NCBI RefSeq assembly: GCF_002777855.1
Contig: NZ_MEIK01000040.1
Location: 186,001-250,000 of the forward strand
Direction of reading: 5' to 3'
Length of the DNA stretch: 64,000 bases
From: Snodgrassella alvi
GTDB lineage: Bacteria; Pseudomonadota; Gammaproteobacteria; Burkholderiales; Neisseriaceae
This document shows positions 17,085-26,537 of the stretch, piece by piece. Positions within the stretch are counted from its first letter, which is position 1, and each line of letters opens with the position of its first letter. A program made the translations under genes and the position numbers. The notes below the pieces were generated by a model, which was given only the letters and a program-made list of their open reading frames with translations, did no database searches and had not been told where the DNA came from.

Positions 17085-18494
17085 TCAACTCTTATTCTTC
17101 TGCCGATTCCGGTTTCTACTTGGTGTAAATTTAGGCAGCAAAAAATGCATACTCAGGCCTTTCGGCTGTTGATTATCTGCGTATATCTTGCCATGATGGC
17201 GATCAATAATATGTTTGGTTAGAGCCAGACCAAGCCCCGTTCCTGGCTTATTGGCACTGCTGTCCGCACGATAAAAAGCAGTAAAAATATGCGGCAGCTG
17301 GTTTTCAGCAACCCCCGGACCATTATCACTGATATCCACCTGCCATTGCTGCTTACCGCCCTCATGCAGATGAATTTTGATTTCACTACCATCTGGGCTG
17401 TAATTAATTGCATTACGAACCACATTATCAAAGGCGCGGTACAAATAGCTTTCATTCGCCTTCACCATTGCCGTATCCGGAATATCACACTGCCAAGATA
17501 AAGTCTGCTGATGCTGCATGGCTACCGCCTGATTGTCTTCAACAATCTGCTTGATAACTGGCACCAAGGCTAGCGGTTCCAGCGTTATAGGTAAATCAGA
17601 CGTTTCCAGTCGAGACAGTGTGAGTAGTTCACCAACCAGCAAATCCATACGTCCAAGTTCACTTTCCAGCCGCTGTAAATGCTGTTCCTGCTTCTGTGGT
17701 TGTACCTGTATCAAGCCAATAATTGCCTGCATGCGAGCCAGTGGCGAACGCATTTCATGCGAAACGTGATGCAGCAAATGACGTTCTTTTTCCACCAGTT
17801 TTTGCAATTTATCCGCCATATTGTCAAATTGCACTGCCAATGAATAAAGTTCATCACGTCGTTCTGATAGCTGATGAGACACACGTGTCTGTAGGTTGCC
17901 ATGAGCCAGCCGATCCATACCCCGCCACAACACACGAATTGGCTGGGTAATATTATTGGCCAAAATATATGCTGTAAGCAGACCAACAATAATAATAAAG
18001 CTGAGAATTATAAATTCGTGCCAGACCGGTGCAATCGGCAAACCGGGAATAAAAAACGGGCTAGGAGGACGTGGTGTACGCTCATGATTCCAGCCGCGAA
18101 TCATAAACAGATATTCCTCGCCAAGAGAATTATAGGATATCTGCACCAGTTTTGAATTAGGATGCGACAAGGCAAACTCATGAGCCTTATCAATGTCCTC
18201 AGGGTCTATAGGACGGCCAAGAATATCATTTTTGTTATCACCGGTAATAACATAAAGATTTTCACCGCCCGGACTGTTTCCCCATTCCAACAATTGCTCA
18301 CGAATACCGGCATCACCACGTGCTTGAAAGGCATTCATGGTACTGCTGAGCAAATTTTCTTCAAAATTTCGCTGTTGCTTGAAGCGGGTCTCAGCAAGCG
18401 TATTCTGCACCAGCCAAAAAGAAGAGCTGGCCACAAAAATCGCACAAACAATCACTGCGCAGAATGTAGCAAATATACGGGGAAACAGTTTCAT
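17085..18494 (-). CDS. misS: Sensor histidine kinase (MisS/CpxA-like)
   Basis: A 469-residue membrane kinase. TM1 is about 8-30, a periplasmic sensor region about 31-158, TM2 about 159-180, HAMP about 181-232, the HisKA dimerisation helix with phospho-acceptor H246 in VSHEMRSPLAR, then the HATPase domain with N, G1 and G2 boxes (NVVRNAINYSP, DNGPGV, GTGLGLALTKH). It pairs with the response regulator immediately upstream. In Neisseria MisR/MisS governs envelope-stress genes; that role is inferred. The start codon lies 8 bp after a 10-bp hairpin, with no recognisable SD between. Confidence 0.88.
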   Translation of the reverse strand: MKLFPRIFATFCAVIVCAIFVASSSFWLVQNTLAETRFKQQRNFEENLLSSTMNAFQARGDAGIREQLLEWGNSPGGENLYVITGDNKNDILGRPIDPEDIDKAHEFALSHPNSKLVQISYNSLGEEYLFMIRGWNHERTPRPPSPFFIPGLPIAPVWHEFIILSFIIIVGLLTAYILANNITQPIRVLWRGMDRLAHGNLQTRVSHQLSERRDELYSLAVQFDNMADKLQKLVEKERHLLHHVSHEMRSPLARMQAIIGLIQVQPQKQEQHLQRLESELGRMDLLVGELLTLSRLETSDLPITLEPLALVPVIKQIVEDNQAVAMQHQQTLSWQCDIPDTAMVKANESYLYRAFDNVVRNAINYSPDGSEIKIHLHEGGKQQWQVDISDNGPGVAENQLPHIFTAFYRADSSANKPGTGLGLALTKHIIDRHHGKIYADNQQPKGLSMHFLLPKFTPSRNRNRQKNKS

Positions 18495-18502
18495 AATTTA
18501 AA

Positions 18503-18526
18503 ACAGGCTGTTTAACAACAGCCTGT
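18503..18526 (-). promoter_or_regulatory. Hairpin between misR and misS (attenuator-like)
   Basis: A perfect 10-bp stem ACAGGCTGTT / AACAGCCTGT with 4-nt loop. On the minus strand it is followed by TTTAAATT and then the misS ATG. It resembles an intrinsic terminator placed inside the operon, and occupies the place where the misS SD should be. Confidence 0.6.
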
Positions 18527-18534
18527 ATTCTGGT

Positions 18535-19218
18535 TCAGTTTTTAACAAACAGATAACCCAGACCACGTACAGTCTGAATCAGACTAGCATTGCCCAGCTT
18601 ATGCCGGATACTAGAAATATGTACATCAATGCTGCGGTCAAATTTAGCCAGTTTGCGATCCAGAGCTTCCAAAGACAAAGTTTCCTTACTTACCACTTGT
18701 CCTGCATGGCGCATTAGTACTTCAAGCAGATTGAATTCTGTGCTGGTCAGCTCTAATGGTTCTTCATCAATGGTAACCTGACGTTTGGCTGGATAGAGCA
18801 CTACCCCACTGGCTGAAATACTGTTAGGAATACCATTTTGGTCGTTGTCTTGACTCTGGTGTGTACGACGTAAAATGGCATTGATTCGAGCCAACAATTC
18901 GCGAGGCTGGCACAGTTTTGGTACATAATCGTCTGCACCCATTTCCAGACCTATAATTCGATCAATATCGTCGCCTTTGGCAGTCAACATAATAATTGGA
19001 ATCTTACTTTGTACACGTACCGTTTTCAGCACATCCAAACCGTTCATTTTCGGCATCATGGAATCCAATACCACCACATCGTACTGACCGGTTAAAATTT
19101 CTTTCACACCTGCTTCGCCATCGGCAACACGACTCACTTCCAGCCCTTCAGCTGTCAAATATTCAGTGAGTAACTCTGTCAACAAATTATCGTCATCTAT
19201 TAATAACACACGATTCAT
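18535..19218 (-). CDS. misR: OmpR-family response regulator (MisR/CpxR-like)
   Basis: 227 residues. The receiver domain has acidic pocket D8-D10, phospho-acceptor D52 in VVLDSMMPKMNG and the switch T/K residues (LTAKGDD). The winged-helix DNA-binding domain (about 130-225) ends with VDVHISSIRHKLG and TVRGLGYLF. First gene of the pair with misS, 40 bp apart. Target genes cannot be told from this window. Confidence 0.9.
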   Translation of the reverse strand: MNRVLLIDDDNLLTELLTEYLTAEGLEVSRVADGEAGVKEILTGQYDVVVLDSMMPKMNGLDVLKTVRVQSKIPIIMLTAKGDDIDRIIGLEMGADDYVPKLCQPRELLARINAILRRTHQSQDNDQNGIPNSISASGVVLYPAKRQVTIDEEPLELTSTEFNLLEVLMRHAGQVVSKETLSLEALDRKLAKFDRSIDVHISSIRHKLGNASLIQTVRGLGYLFVKN

Positions 19219-19380
19219 ATCATCCTCCTAAATGGAAGTGCACATTCTGTATTGACTACAGACGTATTTACTATATTTACACTTGATATCTTAACATGTA
19301 GGTTGGAATTATCTTTACAATAGCAAGGCTTTTGCTCACTTTTTCATTAAAAACCACAATGTTAAATATCTGTCTGAACA

Positions 19381-21201
19381 CTACATACAATTCATTTTCA
19401 GCGCACTTTGCTGCTGATATTTCAGGCAATCCTGCTGCATTTGTTGTATTGCTGCGACGGAATATGGTTGATTTCTAATTCTGCTTATAAAACTAGGAAT
19501 CATTCCGGGATAGTAATGACTTACCTCTGTAAACCAGTCATGAGCAGCAGTTTTTTGCTGTGCCTGCTCAAGGTAAAGTCCACGTATAAATGTGTTGCTG
19601 TAAGGTCGATATCTTCCCGCCAACAATGCCGCTTGTTTACCCCATAATGGTAAAAAAGAATCAGTAACATTCAGTTTTTCGATAATAGCCATGTCAACAT
19701 AATAACGCATAAAGTACATATGCTTACGCAAATTATGCAATTTGTTCATTTGTTCAACCTGCGCTATCTGACCATTAGCACGAACTTTTAAAAATTGTTG
19801 ATACAGCAGCATCTGCCAGATCATCATCAGCATCGCGATTAAAGCCAGAATTGCTCCAGCCTGATTGGAGCTCTTTGAAACAGGCCGACAGGATTTGGCC
19901 AATTGAGCCCGCGTAATCGGTGTCAATGCCATAAATAGTACAAATATAGCAAGAAAATAGCTGTACCAAAGTGGATATTCCAACATACTGTGGCACAAAG
20001 AAACCAATATCATACTTATTAAAACAATTGACGCCGGATTAAATCCCTTGCTTAGATGTGGCCAGATCACCCAAACAAAACAAGCAAATATAATTAACAG
20101 ACCAGTAATACCTGTTTCTGCCAATAGCTGTAATACCAGATTGTGGCAGTGTGTAAATAGCACCGTGTTTTCATATTGGCGGAAACCATTCGGATACACA
20201 TCTGCAATTGCAAATCCCTGATAGGCATAGCTACCCCAGCCATAACCAAACCATGGCGCACTTTTAAAAATTAACCATGCCTTATGCCACTCCATATGGC
20301 GCCCTGACTGAGCAAACCCACCCTGCTCCAGCCGAGCAGTACCAGACTGAAAACTAATATGCAGAAAAAAATCAAACAGTGGACTCAATACCAGTTGAAA
20401 CAGCAATACCAAACCAATGGCAATAGCCAGTTTCATTAAAAAACGATTAGCAGCAGAACCCGCACGCCAACGCCAGAAAAACAGTGATAACCCGATAACC
20501 AGCACATACAGAATAATCGTACGCGAACCAATCAGCCCCATTACACCAGTAAACCAAAATAGCAATGGCCAAACTACCCAGTTCGGCAGGCGCCGCTGCT
20601 GCCACAAAAAACACAAAGCCAGCACACCCCACATCAGGTAATGTCCTAGATGATTGCGCTGAGCTAGCTGACCATAAATATAATGATTTCCTGGTCCACG
20701 CAATATTCCCGGAATCCAGCTATTTACACCCACAAACTGCATTAAACATACTAGAGACTGTAATAGCACCCCCAGTACCAACGCCATAGCCAAAATCGTA
20801 ACAGCCTGAGTCTGGCCAATGCGAATAACCCATCCACGCGCCGCCCAAGCAAGTATAGCCATTACCACAAAAACTAATGCGGTCAGGTCGGACTGACTAG
20901 TATATGTAAGATTCATTACTCGTGCTTGTATCACAAGCAATAGTGCCAACACCAATAGTACAATACTACTGTTGGGCAATGAAAATTTGGTTTTGCGAGT
21001 CAATACCGTCAGCCCAGCAAGACAAAGCACAAAAAATAATGTTCCTGTTTCCAGATAAAAACTAGACAGGGTACCTACGCGCCAGCTAGACATAAACGGC
21101 ACAATGCACAGCGACAACATTCCCAACCACCAGACCCATGTAGCTGAGCGGTAAATATTCGAACACGAATCAATTGGCGACTGATCCATACAATTCTCCA
21201 T
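19381..21201 (-). CDS. pglL: PglL-type protein O-oligosaccharyltransferase / O-antigen ligase
   Basis: A 606-residue inner-membrane protein with about a dozen membrane segments, a periplasmic Wzy_C loop (with FTHCHNLVLQLLAETGITG, which holds the conserved His-Asn of the ligase family) and a C-terminal soluble PglL-like tail. Length equals neisserial PglL. It would transfer lipid-linked glycan to Ser/Thr of pilin-like and other periplasmic proteins. ATG 21201 or 21189 could be the start. A WaaL-type O-antigen ligase is the main alternative. It lies just downstream of tatC, but separated from it by a terminator made of two uptake-sequence-like repeats. Confidence 0.75.
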   Translation of the reverse strand: MENCMDQSPIDSCSNIYRSATWVWWLGMLSLCIVPFMSSWRVGTLSSFYLETGTLFFVLCLAGLTVLTRKTKFSLPNSSIVLLVLALLLVIQARVMNLTYTSQSDLTALVFVVMAILAWAARGWVIRIGQTQAVTILAMALVLGVLLQSLVCLMQFVGVNSWIPGILRGPGNHYIYGQLAQRNHLGHYLMWGVLALCFLWQQRRLPNWVVWPLLFWFTGVMGLIGSRTIILYVLVIGLSLFFWRWRAGSAANRFLMKLAIAIGLVLLFQLVLSPLFDFFLHISFQSGTARLEQGGFAQSGRHMEWHKAWLIFKSAPWFGYGWGSYAYQGFAIADVYPNGFRQYENTVLFTHCHNLVLQLLAETGITGLLIIFACFVWVIWPHLSKGFNPASIVLISMILVSLCHSMLEYPLWYSYFLAIFVLFMALTPITRAQLAKSCRPVSKSSNQAGAILALIAMLMMIWQMLLYQQFLKVRANGQIAQVEQMNKLHNLRKHMYFMRYYVDMAIIEKLNVTDSFLPLWGKQAALLAGRYRPYSNTFIRGLYLEQAQQKTAAHDWFTEVSHYYPGMIPSFISRIRNQPYSVAAIQQMQQDCLKYQQQSALKMNCM

Positions 21202-21238
21202 CGAACAACGTCGTTAACTGTCTTGAATTTATTTATAA

Positions 21239-21270
21239 ACAGGCTGCCTGAAAATGTTCAGGCAGCCTGT
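21239..21270 (-). terminator. Terminator built from two inverted DNA uptake sequences
   Basis: AGGCTGCCTGAA (21241-21252, plus strand) and its exact complement (21257-21268) face each other, giving a stem of 14 bp with a short loop and a T-rich tail on the minus strand after tatC. The 12-mer equals the dialect known from Simonsiella (AG-simDUS). Paired DUS terminators are standard in Neisseria. Confidence 0.85.
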
Positions 21271-21293
21271 TTATTTCAGTATAAAAAATTAAT

Positions 21294-22076
21294 TTATCGT
21301 TTCTGTACCGGATATGATAAAGAGCTCTTTTTCCTATCACCGCCAACACAACGACACACCAAAACCCCGATCTCATAAAGAAGAATCAATGGGATCGCAA
21401 GTAGCGTTTGTGACAGAATATCTGGCGGTGTAACTACTGCCGCCACGACAAATGCGCCAACCACAACATAAGGGCGAGCTTTTTTTAACTGAAGTACAGA
21501 TACTACCCCTATTCTGTTTAACAGAATTACCAGTACCGGAACTTCAAATGTTACTCCAAATGCCACAAACATACCTAATATAAAAGACAGATATTTGTCG
21601 ATATCGGTAGCCATGCTTACCCCGACAGGTGTAATACCAGTCAGAAAACGGAAAATAACAGGAAAAACCAGATAATAGGCAAATGCCATTCCAAGAGCAA
21701 ACAAAAAGACACTGGCAATTAATAGAGGCAGTATCAAACGTTTTTCATGACGATAAAGGCCAGGAGCTATAAAGGCCCAGACTTGATATAACGTATGTGG
21801 CAATGTTAATAAAAAAGCGGCCGTCATTGTCACCTTCAAAGGTACAAAAAACGGCGCAATTACCTCGGTTGCTATCATATGCTGTCCAGCTGGCAGATTC
21901 ACCATCAAGGGCTCAGCAACAAAAGTATATATTTTCTGTGCAAAAGGCACCATAATTGCAAAGCATAACAATAGAATAGCCAGAATCCACATCACACGGC
22001 GACGTAATTCCAACAGGTGATCTATCAGTGTCAATTCAGTATTTTCATCTACCGGCATTACTATTACTCTGCTCAT
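21294..22076 (-). CDS. tatC: Sec-independent translocase TatC
   Basis: A 260-residue, six-helix inner-membrane receptor for twin-arginine signal peptides. It opens with HLLELRRRVMW (the conserved HxxELRxR motif) and has the characteristic FxxPL and FGVTFEVPV segments. The start directly abuts the tatB stop. Last gene of the his-tat minus-strand run; a DUS-pair terminator follows. Confidence 0.95.
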   Translation of the reverse strand: MSRVIVMPVDENTELTLIDHLLELRRRVMWILAILLLCFAIMVPFAQKIYTFVAEPLMVNLPAGQHMIATEVIAPFFVPLKVTMTAAFLLTLPHTLYQVWAFIAPGLYRHEKRLILPLLIASVFLFALGMAFAYYLVFPVIFRFLTGITPVGVSMATDIDKYLSFILGMFVAFGVTFEVPVLVILLNRIGVVSVLQLKKARPYVVVGAFVVAAVVTPPDILSQTLLAIPLILLYEIGVLVCRCVGGDRKKSSLSYPVQKR

Positions 22077-22553
22077 TTATCCGTGCCGGCGTATACGCAA
22101 TTTAGGCGTAATACGATGTCGGGGACGCATATCGCGCCTGCGTTGTATCGCCTGCCGATGCAGCGAAACCCGATGCACCAGCGGAGCATCAGACAAATTG
22201 GTACCACTGTAGTGCAGTGGCTCGGAAAGGTTTATCTTGGTTTCGGTCTCTGCTGCTTCATCAGTAGCAATCTGACGTTTTAATGCATCTACCTCGCCAC
22301 GTATACTACGTACATTATTATTAACATCAAGCTCAAATGACCGCGCAGCGGCCTCAATACTATCACGTGCTTGTCTAAATTCTGCTACCCCAGTCTGCTC
22401 GCTTAGTTCGGTTTTAACATTATTGATGAAATTCTGAATACGTCCCACCCAGAGACCAGCACTGCGTGCCACCTTAGGTAGACGTTCCGGTCCCAGAACC
22501 ACCAGAGCAACTACTGCAATCAGCAGAATCTCTCCAAAACCCAAACCAAACAT
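22077..22553 (-). CDS. tatB: Sec-independent translocase TatB
   Basis: 158 residues. One N-terminal membrane helix (FGEILLIAVVALVVLGPERLP, with the conserved E8 and P22 hinge), then an amphipathic helix and a charged, variable tail rich in Arg. Works with TatC in signal-peptide recognition. Lies 9 bp after tatA. Confidence 0.92.
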   Translation of the reverse strand: MFGLGFGEILLIAVVALVVLGPERLPKVARSAGLWVGRIQNFINNVKTELSEQTGVAEFRQARDSIEAAARSFELDVNNNVRSIRGEVDALKRQIATDEAAETETKINLSEPLHYSGTNLSDAPLVHRVSLHRQAIQRRRDMRPRHRITPKLRIRRHG

Positions 22554-22562
22554 AAATACCTT

Positions 22563-22763
22563 CTAAACTTTACTATCGTCTTTATTATGTTCGATTACAT
22601 CATCTTTTTTCTGTCCTTCACGATCACTTTCATTCAGACCCTGTTTAAAATCATGTACAGCACCGCCCAGATCTTTACCAATATTACGTAACTTTTTGGT
22701 ACCGAAAATCAGTACTACAATCAGCAATACCACTGCCCAGTGCCAAATTGAAAAACTACCCAT
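22563..22763 (-). CDS. tatA: Sec-independent translocase TatA
   Basis: A 66-residue pore-forming subunit. A single N-terminal helix ([20 protein letters not shown] with FG hinge) is followed by an amphipathic helix containing [12 protein letters not shown] and a charged tail. It lies about 85 bp after hisE and may be co-transcribed with it. Confidence 0.95.
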   Translation of the reverse strand: MGSFSIWHWAVVLLIVVLIFGTKKLRNIGKDLGGAVHDFKQGLNESDREGQKKDDVIEHNKDDSKV

Positions 22764-22849
22764 GATGCTTTTCCTTTACCTCAACTACTTAAAAAAACAT
22801 GCGCCCGCAGTATGAAGACAGCAGCGCATATTCAGAAATTTGGTTGTAA

Positions 22850-23200
22850 TTACTGCGGCTGACGACTGGCTTTTTCAGCCAATCCAGACACATGCTGTCG
22901 CTGTTGTAGCTCCTGTAAAACTTCTTCTACGCGAATCTGATGATATGTCAGCAATACCATCGTATGAAACCAGACATCAGCCACTTCTTTAATCAAATGA
23001 TGCTTGTTACCGTCCTTGGAAGCCATCAACACCTCGCCTGCTTCCTCGATAACTTTCTTCAAAATTTTATCTTCACCACTTTGTAATAACTGAGCTACAT
23101 AAGAAGTCTGTGGCGAAGACTCGCGTCTGGAATCCAGCACATCAGCTAATTCAGTTAAAATCATGGCTACATCTGCTGCATCCGGCTTAGTTATCATCAT
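22850..23200 (-). CDS. hisE: Phosphoribosyl-ATP pyrophosphatase
   Basis: A 116-residue MazG-fold enzyme for step 2 of histidine synthesis. The metal-binding EExxE/ExxD pattern is present (KKVIEEAGEVLMA and IKEVADVWFH). Unfused to HisI, which precedes it by 12 bp. Starts at ATG 23200 or the adjacent ATG 23197. Confidence 0.93.
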   Translation of the reverse strand: MMITKPDAADVAMILTELADVLDSRRESSPQTSYVAQLLQSGEDKILKKVIEEAGEVLMASKDGNKHHLIKEVADVWFHTMVLLTYHQIRVEEVLQELQQRQHVSGLAEKASRQPQ

Positions 23201-23212
23201 GTTCTCTTTATT

Positions 23213-23626
23213 TTATTTATGCTTCTGCACACACTCAGACTGGGTATATATTTCATTTTCTGATTTAATAACAGGATCGGTACTTATCCAGTCATTATTC
23301 CGATAAATGCGGTAAAAACAGCTAGCATGTCCGGTGTGGCAGGCAATACCACCCTGCTGTTCAACCAGCAAAACTAGCGCGTCACCGTCACAATCCAAAC
23401 GCAGCTCATATACCTTTTGCGTATGCCCAGACTCTTCACCTTTCATCCACTGCCTCTGTCTTGAGCGGCTGTAATAATGTGCAAAACCAGTAGCTACAGT
23501 CTGTCTCAACGCTTCGGCATTCATCCATGCCACCATCAGCACGCGCAAAGTGCGTCTGTCCTGAACCACAGCGCAGACCAATCCTTTATCATTCCACTTT
23601 ACCGCATCCAAAAGCGTATTGATCAC
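23213..23626 (-). CDS. hisI: Phosphoribosyl-AMP cyclohydrolase
   Basis: A 137-residue Zn/Mg enzyme for step 3 of histidine synthesis. Conserved motifs are [31 protein letters not shown] and [14 protein letters not shown], with Cys ligands in [14 protein letters not shown]. Stand-alone form between hisF (50 bp upstream) and hisE. Confidence 0.94.
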   Translation of the reverse strand: MINTLLDAVKWNDKGLVCAVVQDRRTLRVLMVAWMNAEALRQTVATGFAHYYSRSRQRQWMKGEESGHTQKVYELRLDCDGDALVLLVEQQGGIACHTGHASCFYRIYRNNDWISTDPVIKSENEIYTQSECVQKHK

Positions 23627-23676
23627 AACTATTGTCCTTATTTTCTAACAGACATTCAACCTATATATAGGCAAAA

Positions 23677-24444
23677 TTAAATACGCATTTCAATACCAGC
23701 CTGCTGCATGGCTAATTTAGCGTCATGAATCCGTACTTCACCAAAATGAAAAATGCTTGCTGCAAGTACCGCATCAGCATACCCCATCTGCACACCTTCA
23801 ATCAGATGCTCAATATTGCCAACACCGCCCGAAGCGATTACTGGCACACTGACAGCATTACTTACCGCTCGGGTAAGTGGTATATTGAAACCAGCCTTAG
23901 TCCCATCTCTATCCATGCTGGTTAGCAAAATTTCCCCTGCTCCACGCAAGGCCATATTTTTCGCCCATTCCACAGCATCAAGTCCCGTTTGACGCCTGCC
24001 ACCATGGGTAAAAACTTCCCAGCGTGAATTTTCAGCATCCACTGCTTTAGCATCCACGGCCACAACAATTGCCTGATTGCCAAAAAAAGCACTGGCCTCA
24101 TTAACAAGGTCTGGATTGCTGACAGCGGCTGTGTTAATCGAAACCTTATCTGCACCGGCATTCAGAAGGCGGCGGATGTCTTCAACACTGCGCACACCAC
24201 CTCCTACAGTCAGCGGAATAAATACCTTACTAGCTACCGCTTCGATAACATGCAAAATCGTATCGCGATTATCTGAGCTAGCAGTGATATCAAGAAAAGT
24301 AAGTTCATCCGCACCCTCATCATTATAGCGCTGGGCAATTTCCACTGGATTACCGGCATCGCGCAGAGAGATAAAATTAATCCCTTTCACTACACGCCCA
24401 TTGTCTACATCCAGACACGGAATAATGCGTTTGGCTAAAGCCAT
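23677..24444 (-). CDS. hisF: Imidazole glycerol phosphate synthase subunit HisF
   Basis: A 255-residue TIM-barrel cyclase that joins ammonia from HisH with PRFAR. The catalytic Asp residues sit in [13 protein letters not shown] (D11) and [12 protein letters not shown] (D130 region). Phosphate-binding loops GGGVRS and ASGGVG are present. Follows the small membrane-protein gene by 33 bp. Confidence 0.96.
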   Translation of the reverse strand: MALAKRIIPCLDVDNGRVVKGINFISLRDAGNPVEIAQRYNDEGADELTFLDITASSDNRDTILHVIEAVASKVFIPLTVGGGVRSVEDIRRLLNAGADKVSINTAAVSNPDLVNEASAFFGNQAIVVAVDAKAVDAENSRWEVFTHGGRRQTGLDAVEWAKNMALRGAGEILLTSMDRDGTKAGFNIPLTRAVSNAVSVPVIASGGVGNIEHLIEGVQMGYADAVLAASIFHFGEVRIHDAKLAMQQAGIEMRI

Positions 24445-24477
24445 AATGCCATCTTTCTCAGCTAAACTATATGGTAA

Positions 24478-24804
24478 TTATTTTATCCAGTGCTCAACCA
24501 AAGCAGGAATATTTAATTGTAAATAGTAATAGATAACGCCGACTACAATCGAATAAATAAGCGCACTGATGGTACCCAGTGCAACAATATCAAACAGCCA
24601 AATTGCGATAAAGACAAAAAACCATTGCACAATCCAGCCTAGAAGCCATGCACTATTCACATCCGGCCATGCATGCTGCATAATACAATTAATCCCTATC
24701 ATCGCAATGATATAAATGCTGGTTTCAAAAAAAATCTGCCTTGACCGATTCATGCTAAGAACCAACCACAATGCCAAAATCAGGGAACTTAATATATTAA
24801 TCAT
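24478..24804 (-). CDS. Small membrane protein of unknown function
   Basis: A 108-residue protein with about four hydrophobic segments (roughly 3-17, 26-44, 52-72, 74-98) and few charged residues. No motif recognised. It sits inside the histidine cluster between hisA and hisF with normal spacing and the same strand, so it is probably transcribed with them. No enzyme role in histidine synthesis is evident. An association with the membrane Tat genes downstream is only positional. Confidence 0.6.
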   Translation of the reverse strand: MINILSSLILALWLVLSMNRSRQIFFETSIYIIAMIGINCIMQHAWPDVNSAWLLGWIVQWFFVFIAIWLFDIVALGTISALIYSIVVGVIYYYLQLNIPALVEHWIK

Positions 24805-24952
24805 TACTCGGTCTCCATAAGTACTGTAAGGTTATTGTTAAATAAAATATTCAGCTTATCTATCACCTAGCAACTCTGATCAAAATATACAGATACTTTA
24901 CAGCTACAGCATAAAACTGAATGCAGATATTTTGATGCACATAAAATGAGAA

Positions 24953-25693
24953 CTAGTGTTCGTACTGATCCGCTATTTTCTGTGCTGTTGCCAAATCGAG
25001 CGTACCTTCATAAATAGCACGCCCAACAATGGCTCCGGCAATGCCATCCTTTGCGACAGCACACAGGGCTTCCACATCCGCCAAATCAGTTACCCCACCA
25101 GAAGCAATAATGGGTATAGATGTCTGTTGAGCCAATTTGACTGTGGCATCAATGTTGACCCCGCTCATCATGCCATCACGGCCGATATCCGTATAAATAA
25201 TACTATTTACGCCATCATCAGCAAAACGTTTGGCCAGCTCTGTTACCTGAAAATCTGTTATCTTCGCCCAGCCGTCTGTTGCCACCATCCCATTTTTTGC
25301 ATCAATTCCAACAATAATTTGCCCAGGAAAGGCAGCACAAGCCTGACGCACAAATTGCGGGTTGTTTACCGCAGCAGTACCAATAATGACGTAGCTCAAA
25401 CCCAGCTGCAAATAGCGTTCTATTGTATGCAAATCACGAATTCCACCGCCAAGCTGCACCGGCACATTATCTGCCACCTGTTTCAGTATATCTTTGATTG
25501 CGGTCATGTTTTCAGGTTTTCCGGCAAACGCCCCATCCAAATCCACCAGATGCAAGCGGCGAGCGCCCTGTGCACACCAGTGCAAAGCCATCTGTGCAGG
25601 ATCATCAGAAAATACGGTGGCCCGCTCCATCAGGCCTTGTTGTAAGCGCACACACTGTCCGCCCTTTAAATCAATTGCAGGAATCAATAACAT
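24953..25693 (-). CDS. hisA: ProFAR isomerase
   Basis: A 246-residue TIM-barrel Amadori isomerase for step 4 of histidine synthesis. [12 protein letters not shown] opens the barrel with catalytic D8; the second Asp lies in [12 protein letters not shown], with phosphate loops GGGIRD and ASGGVTD. I chose ATG 25693; the frame extends 21 codons upstream into a segment without similarity. Overlaps nothing; 49 bp after hisH. Confidence 0.95.
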   Translation of the reverse strand: MLLIPAIDLKGGQCVRLQQGLMERATVFSDDPAQMALHWCAQGARRLHLVDLDGAFAGKPENMTAIKDILKQVADNVPVQLGGGIRDLHTIERYLQLGLSYVIIGTAAVNNPQFVRQACAAFPGQIIVGIDAKNGMVATDGWAKITDFQVTELAKRFADDGVNSIIYTDIGRDGMMSGVNIDATVKLAQQTSIPIIASGGVTDLADVEALCAVAKDGIAGAIVGRAIYEGTLDLATAQKIADQYEH

Positions 25694-25742
25694 ATTAAAT
25701 TCACATAATCTAGACGAGTTGAAAACAGATACTTTAAGGACA

Positions 25743-26390
25743 CTACTGCGTACCATCCCACTTTAAAAAATTACCTAGCAACTGCAAACCCGCCACATGG
25801 CTTTTCTCTGTATGAAACTGTGTGGCAAATACATTATCTCTGCCCACAATACAGGCAAAATCTTCACCATAATCTGATATACCCAATACCAGAGATGATT
25901 CCTGCGGCGCTAAATAATAACTATGTACAAAATAAAACCATTCATTCTGCAATATACTGGCAAATAGAGGGTGCTGCTGAGTCTGATGAACACGGTTCCA
26001 GCCCATATGTGGTATTTTCAGCGGACGATTATTCACAGCTACAGTGGATTGAAACCGCTTAACACAACCAGGAAACCAGCCCAAGCCGGATGTATTACCT
26101 TCTTCGCTGTGTTCAAACAGTAGCTGCGCACCCACACAGATGCCGAAAAACGGTTTACGCTGCAATCCATCCATTAATGCTTCTGCCAAACCGCTTTTCA
26201 GCAAAGCCGCCATACAATCTGGCATGGCACCCTGTCCGGGAAAAATTATTTTGTCTGCTGCATAAACCTCATCCGGTTCAGACGTCAGCATAATTTCAGC
26301 CTTAATCTGCTGTAACTGACCAGCCGCCTGAACTGATTTCAGCACCGAATGCAGATTACCCATACCATAATTGACAATAGCTACTTTCAT
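25743..26390 (-). CDS. hisH: Imidazole glycerol phosphate synthase subunit HisH
   Basis: A 215-residue class I glutamine amidotransferase supplying ammonia to HisF. Nucleophile Cys is in [16 protein letters not shown], and the His-Glu pair in [10 protein letters not shown] chose ATG 26390 ([12 protein letters not shown]). The open frame runs 34 codons further upstream without family similarity. A strong hairpin terminator lies about 65 bp upstream, so hisH probably starts its own transcript. Confidence 0.94.
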   Translation of the reverse strand: MKVAIVNYGMGNLHSVLKSVQAAGQLQQIKAEIMLTSEPDEVYAADKIIFPGQGAMPDCMAALLKSGLAEALMDGLQRKPFFGICVGAQLLFEHSEEGNTSGLGWFPGCVKRFQSTVAVNNRPLKIPHMGWNRVHQTQQHPLFASILQNEWFYFVHSYYLAPQESSLVLGISDYGEDFACIVGRDNVFATQFHTEKSHVAGLQLLGNFLKWDGTQ

Positions 26391-26455
26391 TTTCACATCT
26401 TTATCAAAATTTACTTTATTAACTTTAAGCAAGGTAATCCGGAATTTGGTTAAAA

Positions 26456-26489
26456 ATAACGGGCTGTATGCAAATAAACAGCCCGTTAT
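26456..26489 (-). terminator. Terminator between the ABC-like gene and hisH
   Basis: 12-bp stem ATAACGGGCTGT / ACAGCCCGTTAT followed by a T run on the minus strand. It separates the upstream gene from hisHAFIE. Confidence 0.85.
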
Positions 26490-26537
26490 CATACCTTAAA
26501 CCAAGTTAACTGAAAATCTGAAACCAAACCATTCTCA

